IMG/VR virus record: IMGVR_UViG_3300035158_000616
Span: 1 to 20,229 of that record
Length of the DNA: 20,229 nt
Direction: 5' to 3' (one strand)
DNA from: a virus
The notes beneath the pieces were generated by a model. It worked only from the letters and a program-made list of their open reading frames with translations, searched no databases and was not told the origin of the DNA. This document shows positions 16,238 through 20,229 of the stretch, piece after piece. Each line of letters opens with the position of its first letter. The stretch's first letter is position 1. The translations under genes and the position numbers were made by a program.

Positions 16238-17203
16238 TTACGTAGGATTGCCGGTTCGCAGTTCGACACAGCATTCCGGACGAAGATACTTGTGTCCGAC
16301 CGCCATTTTGGCGACCATCAACCAACCCTGGCGACGAATGTCCCATTCGGTTTCGGCACTGAGATCCATCAGTTTCACAGTACCGGCACCTTCAGGACAC
16401 CAGACGATGCCTTTGGTTGTGCTGGCATTGATGCCGTGATAGCTGTCAGAACCAGAGGTGTCGGTCGTCGGTAGATTGTTGGTGGACAGAATATTAATAC
16501 CGGCAATCTTAATGACATTACCGTCAGCGAAACTGCCCTGAGTCCCATAGTCCTTATTGACCACGGAAAACCCATTGGTCTGGACAGTCTTCACAAGGGC
16601 ATAATAGTCAGCCGGTGCGAGCGCACAATATCGCTCTTCAGGGGCGTTCTTTTCATCGAGTGCCTGAGCAGCGGCAAACAGGGTATCGACGAATGCCTGT
16701 ACCTTTGTGGCGTCAGTGGAATTACCCAGGTCACTATTCTCAATAGTGGTTCCACCGTCACCATCGTCGACGAGCGCTCTCTGGCGGGAACCGTTGACGA
16801 TTTCCTTCAGTATGTTTACGTCATACTTATTCGCCAGGGTCTGGCCCATCTGACGAGCATAGATGCTTCTGGCATCATAGTGATTCATCACGTCGTCAAT
16901 CTCAGCGACGAACGCATGGGATACGAGAAGTCCATCAATCGTGATGACGTTCTCGGCATGGTTCACACCAAGGCCTGTCAGCTCAGTACCCGGCGAATGG
17001 TACTCAGCGGTAATGCCTCCGACTGCGGGAAACTGTGCGGACTTACCACTCTGAATAGTGCGCACGAGGTGCTTTCCCTTGGTAATAGTTTTCTGTTCAT
17101 ACAGTGCGAGAACTTCACCGCTAAACTTCTTCAGGAATAGCTGAAGCGGATCAGACCCTCCTTGATTTAAATCACCAAGTCGGCTTACTATCGCATCTGT
17201 CAT
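16238..17203 (-). CDS. Major capsid protein, T7 gp10-like (HK97 fold family)
   Basis: 321 residues (T7 gp10A is 345). The N-terminal LFLKKFSGEVLALYEQKTIT and the following GKHLVRTIQSGKSAQFPAVG are highly characteristic of T7-like and marine podophage capsid proteins; IDGLLVSHAFVAEIDDVMNH and the C-terminal KMAVGHKYLRPECCVEL complete the pattern. GGAGG lies 8 nt before the ATG. It is flanked upstream by a repeat-rich leader and downstream by a strong terminator. It ends in TAA, with no frameshift product apparent. Confidence 0.96.
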   Translation of the reverse strand: MTDAIVSRLGDLNQGGSDPLQLFLKKFSGEVLALYEQKTITKGKHLVRTIQSGKSAQFPAVGGITAEYHSPGTELTGLGVNHAENVITIDGLLVSHAFVAEIDDVMNHYDARSIYARQMGQTLANKYDVNILKEIVNGSRQRALVDDGDGGTTIENSDLGNSTDATKVQAFVDTLFAAAQALDEKNAPEERYCALAPADYYALVKTVQTNGFSVVNKDYGTQGSFADGNVIKIAGINILSTNNLPTTDTSGSDSYHGINASTTKGIVWCPEGAGTVKLMDLSAETEWDIRRQGWLMVAKMAVGHKYLRPECCVELRTGNPT

Positions 17204-17264
17204 AGTTCATTCCTCCTTCTCTTTATTGGTGGGATTTTCTTGGTTTTCTTTTGGTGGGTTTGAA

Positions 17265-17278
17265 GACATGTACATGTC
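17265..17278 (+). repeat. GACATGTACATGTC palindrome upstream of the capsid gene
   Basis: Perfect family B core with flanks GAA and GAGTTG, one base different from the flanks at 124 and 2989. It points against the genes, 62 bp before the capsid ATG. Confidence 0.92.
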
Positions 17279-17300
17279 GAGTTGCCTACTTCTTCAAGTC

Positions 17301-17375
17301 GACACGCATTGCACCTTCCGCGGCACGTACGTGCCTTCCGTGACATATACGTGTCTTCCGTGACATATACATGTC
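17301..17375 (-). repeat. Array of variant palindromes with 20-bp period and covarying arms
   Basis: GGCACGTACGTGCC (17322-17335, a perfect palindrome), GACATATACGTGTC (17342-17355) and GACATATACATGTC (17362-17375) share TTCCG-type linkers. A worn copy (GACACGCATTGCACC, 17301-17315) precedes them. The second base varies G or A and its partner varies C or T in step. Confidence 0.9.
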
Positions 17376-17438
17376 TTCCGACTTCAAGGTATCCACAGCT
17401 ATGATTTCCTCAGGAATCACCATTGGGCTTGAGTCAAA

Positions 17439-17452
17439 GACATGTAAATGTT
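17439..17452 (+). repeat. Degenerate family B palindrome
   Basis: GACATGTAAATGTT, two substitutions from GACATGTACATGTC. A weak copy. Confidence 0.55.
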
Positions 17453-17484
17453 GACTGGATTTATGTGTGTGGTGTAAGGTTGAA

Positions 17485-17517
17485 GGAATGAATATGCCAA
17501 GAAGGTATGTATATGCC
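17485..17517 (+). repeat. Two tandem family A palindromes downstream of the scaffold stop
   Basis: GGAATGAATATGCC (17485-17498) and GGTATGTATATGCC (17504-17517), each with one arm mismatch, have a 19-bp period and the linker AAGAA. They point against the genes. Confidence 0.88.
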
Positions 17518-17547
17518 AACTTGATTTGTTACACTGGTTCAAGCACA

Positions 17548-18435
17548 TTAGAAGGCAGTGGTTCGTTTGATTTTCTCTTCCACCTACTGTCGAAATGCAG
17601 GGTCATTTTGATATTCCGGTTTCTGCATATCCCTGACCATTTCAGCACGGGATTGATAGCCTTGCGGCCCGCTTGTGGATTTTCTGTCGCCTTCAAGCAG
17701 GTTATTATTTCCGGAGTTCATTGGCCCATTCTCCAACTGATAAGCTTGGGTGACAGCTCTGACTGCCATTTTAGCTTTGGCAACGTCGCCGGATGTGACG
17801 GCGTCATTAAACTCTCGGACCTCTTGCTTAGAAAGGTTTTCAGAACCCCATTCAACGAGTTTCTGATAATCTTCCTGGCTACCGGCGATTTCAAAAAGCG
17901 TATTTTGATACTGCTCAACCTGATACTGAACCCCAGAAAGATAAGTATCGACTAAACTCTATGGAAAAATATCACAGAGCTAGTTATAACTCTCTTCAGT
18001 AAGAGTACCATTTTCGACTAGCTCCTGGTTAAACTGCTCAACACTCAGGCCATTCTGTTCCAGGATCTCGTCAACCTGGGTCTTGGCCCGTTCCTGGGTT
18101 TCTTCACTCTCAGTAGACTGTTCATTGGGTTCATCGGTTTCTTCCTGCTGTCGTTCCTCCTGGTTGGATTCATCAGACTCGCTTGTCTCCTGCTGACTTG
18201 TGTCCAACTGAAAACCTCCGGTGGACTCCAACTGTTTATATATTTCACTGAGGTCACCCTTCTGCTTCAGCAGTTCCAGTGTTCCTTTCTCAAGTTCCTC
18301 TTCCGTTTTATACTTACCGGCTAATAGATCTTCTTCATGCAGAGCGGCACTCGTCGGGTTCTGACGTGTTGACATATTCATGCCTTCAAAGCTCTCTTCA
18401 TTGCCGCCCATCGTGACACTATGATTATCACCCAT
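17548..18435 (-). CDS. Scaffold (capsid assembly) protein, T7 gp9-like, with three in-frame TAG codons
   Basis: About 295 residues if TAG is sense (T7 gp9 is 307). It directs prohead assembly and then leaves. TAGs lie at 17982-17980, 17961-17959 and 17586-17584, all in one frame that ends at TAA 17550-17548. The N-terminal half is acidic (long Glu/Ser/Gln tract) with LAGKYKTEEELEKG. The C-terminal half matches T7 gp9: LVDTYLSGVQYQVEQY against FIDSYIRGQEALVEQY, and SRAEMVRDMQKPEYQNDPAF against DRSEMIKAMSDPRYRTDANY. After the last TAG the frame reads VEEKIKRTTAF, parallel to T7 QVEQKVIDSNF, with TAG on the Gln. The start could be 18435 or the repeat-embedded ATG at 18375, which has GAAGG 7 nt upstream. 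Confidence 0.88.
18371..18384 (-). repeat. Family A/B hybrid palindrome at the scaffold N-terminus
   Basis: GACATATTCATGCC, one arm from each family, followed by TTC. It lies in frame near the start of the scaffold gene and encodes EGMNMS; it contains an alternative start ATG at 18375 with GAAGG spaced 7 nt before it. Confidence 0.75.
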
Positions 18436-18440
18436 AAGTA

Positions 18441-18617
18441 TTAATTATCCTTGCGTACCGTTTTGTTATTCACCTGGGTGACTTTCGCGTTCGGGTTGCC
18501 GGTTTTGGTAGTTTTCTTAACCTGGCCTTCCTTGGCGTCCTAAGTCACATAACTATTTACGGACGCTCCTTGCTTAGGTTTCTTATCTCCTGACCTGACA
18601 GGATTCGCTTTAGCCAT
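18441..18617 (-). CDS. Small basic protein between portal and scaffold, read through one TAG
   Basis: A 59-codon ORF beginning MAKANPVRSGDKKPKQGASV, with an in-frame TAG as codon 26 (18542-18540), ending KTVRKDN and TAA. It is Lys/Asn/Thr rich, basic and without hydrophobic segments. Its ATG overlaps the portal stop (ATGGCTAA) and a run of GGAGGA lies just upstream, so translation is probably coupled. It ends 5 bp before the scaffold ATG. Composition is the same on both sides of the TAG, and without readthrough only a 25-residue peptide would be made. I do not recognise the family; a minor head protein is possible from position alone. Confidence 0.65.
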
Positions 18618-20220
18618 TTCCTCCTCCTTGCTCAAGTAAACTCTCTGTTACCTTTCCGGCCACTGTCGGTGCTGCTTTCGTAGCAGCTTCAGATTGTTGT
18701 TGTTTTTGAATCATTGCCTGGACTTCTTGCTCGGATCGAATTAAGCCATTTGTATCAACACCCTGATTAATAGCGGCACGTTGGATATACTCGCTCGGAT
18801 TGATATACAATGCTGCCATCTCAGGACCGAATGTCTGCGCAATCTCAGCGACAAACCCCCTGAGCTTAGCTTGCTTATGATTTCGGCCCAACGCCTCAAG
18901 CCCGGTAGTGACAATCGGATTAAGGGCATCCTGTGGCAGTTTTGGAATTTCGTTATCATCCTGGAGTCGACTCAGTACCAAACTTACCAAAGGCAATTGA
19001 AATTCCTGGGACAGAATCGAGTAAACACCACCCAACGTGTCTTCCAACTCTTGCGCCATAAACTGAATCTCTTGTGCGGTCACTCGTTCCGCATCCCGCT
19101 GCATACTTGAATTCATTAGGAATGCCTCGGATAAACGACTCTCAATTGCGACCGCTTGTGTCTGAGCGACTCTAAAATCGTTATACTTTTCAAGATGGAG
19201 TGGCGCCACATCGTCCTGTCTGCCTTGACGAAAGTCCATATTCCTGGCAGACTGCAAATCCTTGGTTCTCGTAAGGCCATTCGGGTTGACCAGGAATATC
19301 ACCTTCGCAGAACCAAGTGACCCTTCTACCAGCGCCTGGGAAAGACTCTCCAGGGACTGTAAATCGCCCAGGTATTCCTCGACAGGCCCACGGCCATAAT
19401 CAGAATCCTGCGACCATCTCAATGCAAGCCATGGAAGTCTGCCAGCATCAAACTCAGTTTTACGGTCCTCCAGAGAAATGCCTTGAATTTCCTGAGTTGC
19501 GACAAACTTTTTGTTATCATCGTCTTTCCTGACGACTTTGGTAAACAGGTCAATTTCCTTCTGAGTATGTTTATGGTCACCATCCTTAGCTATTTTCTCT
19601 TCCACTTTTTCCTTGATTTCCTGGGGAAGCGCCTTGATGGACATACTCTCTTTGATGATAAGCTCGACAAGGTTGCCAAGGGAATCCCTGACGACAACAT
19701 ACTGGTCTAATCGGAAAACCTTAAGCCCATACCCATGAAATGACCACAGGTGCATGTTCTCATCTGAAGACGGGATGTAGACCAGGGCATTGCCCGTCGC
19801 AATCAGTTGCCGCACGGCAGAAAACGCAGGGGAACGGATACCTTTATTCTCAATATATTTAAGTATCGCATTTTCGACAGCGGCAAGACTCGACATAATT
19901 TCGGATCTCGATGTCTCGCCATCAGTTACCTGTTTGATCTCACGCTCAACTTTATTTGACAGGGATAGCTTAAAAAAACTTTGATTCGGCGGGAGTAGAG
20001 ATAACCAAAGTTTGGATGCCAAATGATTGACAGCTTTCGACCCAAAGGACTGATAGGGGGTCGGTAGTGGATCGTTATGGTCGGTTTTTCCTTCTTCAGG
20101 TAACAGATGAGGAATCGTTAATTTAGCGCAGTGTCTGGCACGGTCCAGGTGTTGTTTCCTGTCACCGTTAAGCTGGTGCCATCTTGTTTTGATAGCCATT
20201 TTATTGTTTTCTTCCGCCAT
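18610..20220 (-). CDS. Portal (head-tail connector) protein, T7 gp8-like
   Basis: 536 residues, the same length as T7 gp8. It forms the dodecameric ring through which DNA is packaged and ejected. The N-terminal part shows the family signature: LTIPHLLPEEGK, LPTPYQSFGSKAVNHLASKL, and WLSLLPPNQSFFKL. The middle contains SLEDRKTEFDAGRLPWLALRWS and GRGPVEEYLGDLQSLESLSQ. The C-terminal tail is rich in Gln, Ala and Gly. It ends in TAA, overlapping the next ATG. Confidence 0.96.
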   Translation of the reverse strand: MAEENNKMAIKTRWHQLNGDRKQHLDRARHCAKLTIPHLLPEEGKTDHNDPLPTPYQSFGSKAVNHLASKLWLSLLPPNQSFFKLSLSNKVEREIKQVTDGETSRSEIMSSLAAVENAILKYIENKGIRSPAFSAVRQLIATGNALVYIPSSDENMHLWSFHGYGLKVFRLDQYVVVRDSLGNLVELIIKESMSIKALPQEIKEKVEEKIAKDGDHKHTQKEIDLFTKVVRKDDDNKKFVATQEIQGISLEDRKTEFDAGRLPWLALRWSQDSDYGRGPVEEYLGDLQSLESLSQALVEGSLGSAKVIFLVNPNGLTRTKDLQSARNMDFRQGRQDDVAPLHLEKYNDFRVAQTQAVAIESRLSEAFLMNSSMQRDAERVTAQEIQFMAQELEDTLGGVYSILSQEFQLPLVSLVLSRLQDDNEIPKLPQDALNPIVTTGLEALGRNHKQAKLRGFVAEIAQTFGPEMAALYINPSEYIQRAAINQGVDTNGLIRSEQEVQAMIQKQQQSEAATKAAPTVAGKVTESLLEQGGGNG

Positions 20221-20229
20221 ACCTCTTCA

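Larger units (their letters stand above)
17204..17547. other. Repeat-rich leader between scaffold and capsid genes
   Basis: A 344-bp gap corresponding to the strong phi10 promoter/leader region of T7. It holds about seven palindrome units in both orientations. I see no clear T7- or SP6-type promoter. A minus-strand frame from about 17519 runs through it; an inner ATG at about 17428 gives MVIPEEIIAVDTLKSE followed by repeat-coded residues, and reads on past a TAG at 17288-17286 to a TAA. It has no Shine-Dalgarno and no family, so I do not call it a gene. Confidence 0.6.

Noticed and set aside
17286-17519. Minus-strand ORF of 77 codons between scaffold and capsid
   Set aside because: Both ends are coded by palindromic repeats, it has no Shine-Dalgarno and no family resemblance; only the inner 16 residues look protein-like, which is too little.
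17959-17982. Scaffold gene as a pseudogene or frameshifted gene
   Set aside because: The interruptions are all TAG, the frame never shifts, and both sides match the T7 scaffold; decay would be expected to give TAA, TGA and indels too.

Overview
The window is the late (structure, packaging and lysis) half of a T7-like podophage genome, or of a prophage or contig derived from one. All recognisable genes lie on the minus strand and follow the T7 order when read from high to low coordinates: portal, a small basic ORF, scaffold, major capsid, tail tubular proteins A and B, gp13-, gp14-, gp15- and gp16-like internal virion proteins, a holin-like membrane protein, small terminase, two tail fibre/appendage proteins, large terminase, and a membrane-anchored lytic transglycosylase. 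The order departs from T7 in that the fibre genes lie between the small and large terminase genes. No host gene, tRNA, integrase or transposase is visible, so the host cannot be named from this window.

Layout (minus-strand direction): 20220-18610 portal; 18617-18441 small basic ORF; 18435-17548 scaffold; 17547-17204 a repeat-rich spacer; 17203-16238 capsid, followed by a strong intrinsic terminator placed like T7 T-phi; 16123-13187 the tail tube genes; 13224-6377 the four internal virion (ejection) proteins; 6367-5851 holin-like protein and TerS, then a second hairpin; 5786-3013 the fibres; 2945-1221 TerL; 1220-937 a repeat-rich spacer; 936-415 endolysin; 414-1 a repeat-rich tail with no secure gene.

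Two things stand out. First, TAG appears to be a sense codon, probably glutamine. The scaffold gene has three in-frame TAGs, the gp16-like gene one and the small ORF one. Each reading frame continues past the TAG with family-consistent sequence, and the last scaffold TAG falls on a Gln of T7 gp9 as I recall that protein. None of the recognised genes ends in TAG; all end in TAA or TGA.

Second, a family of about 14-bp palindromes (consensus GRCAY-N4-RTGYC, such as GGCATGAATATGCC and GACATGTACATGTC) occurs in nearly 30 copies, almost all at gene borders and often in tandem with a 19-20 bp period. The copies carry an AAGAAGG-7 nt-ATG arrangement that gives the large terminase its ribosome binding site and start codon. 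One copy supplies the endolysin stop codon, and others are embedded in the coding ends of the gp13-like and scaffold genes. Arm bases covary between copies, so the dyad symmetry itself seems to be maintained.
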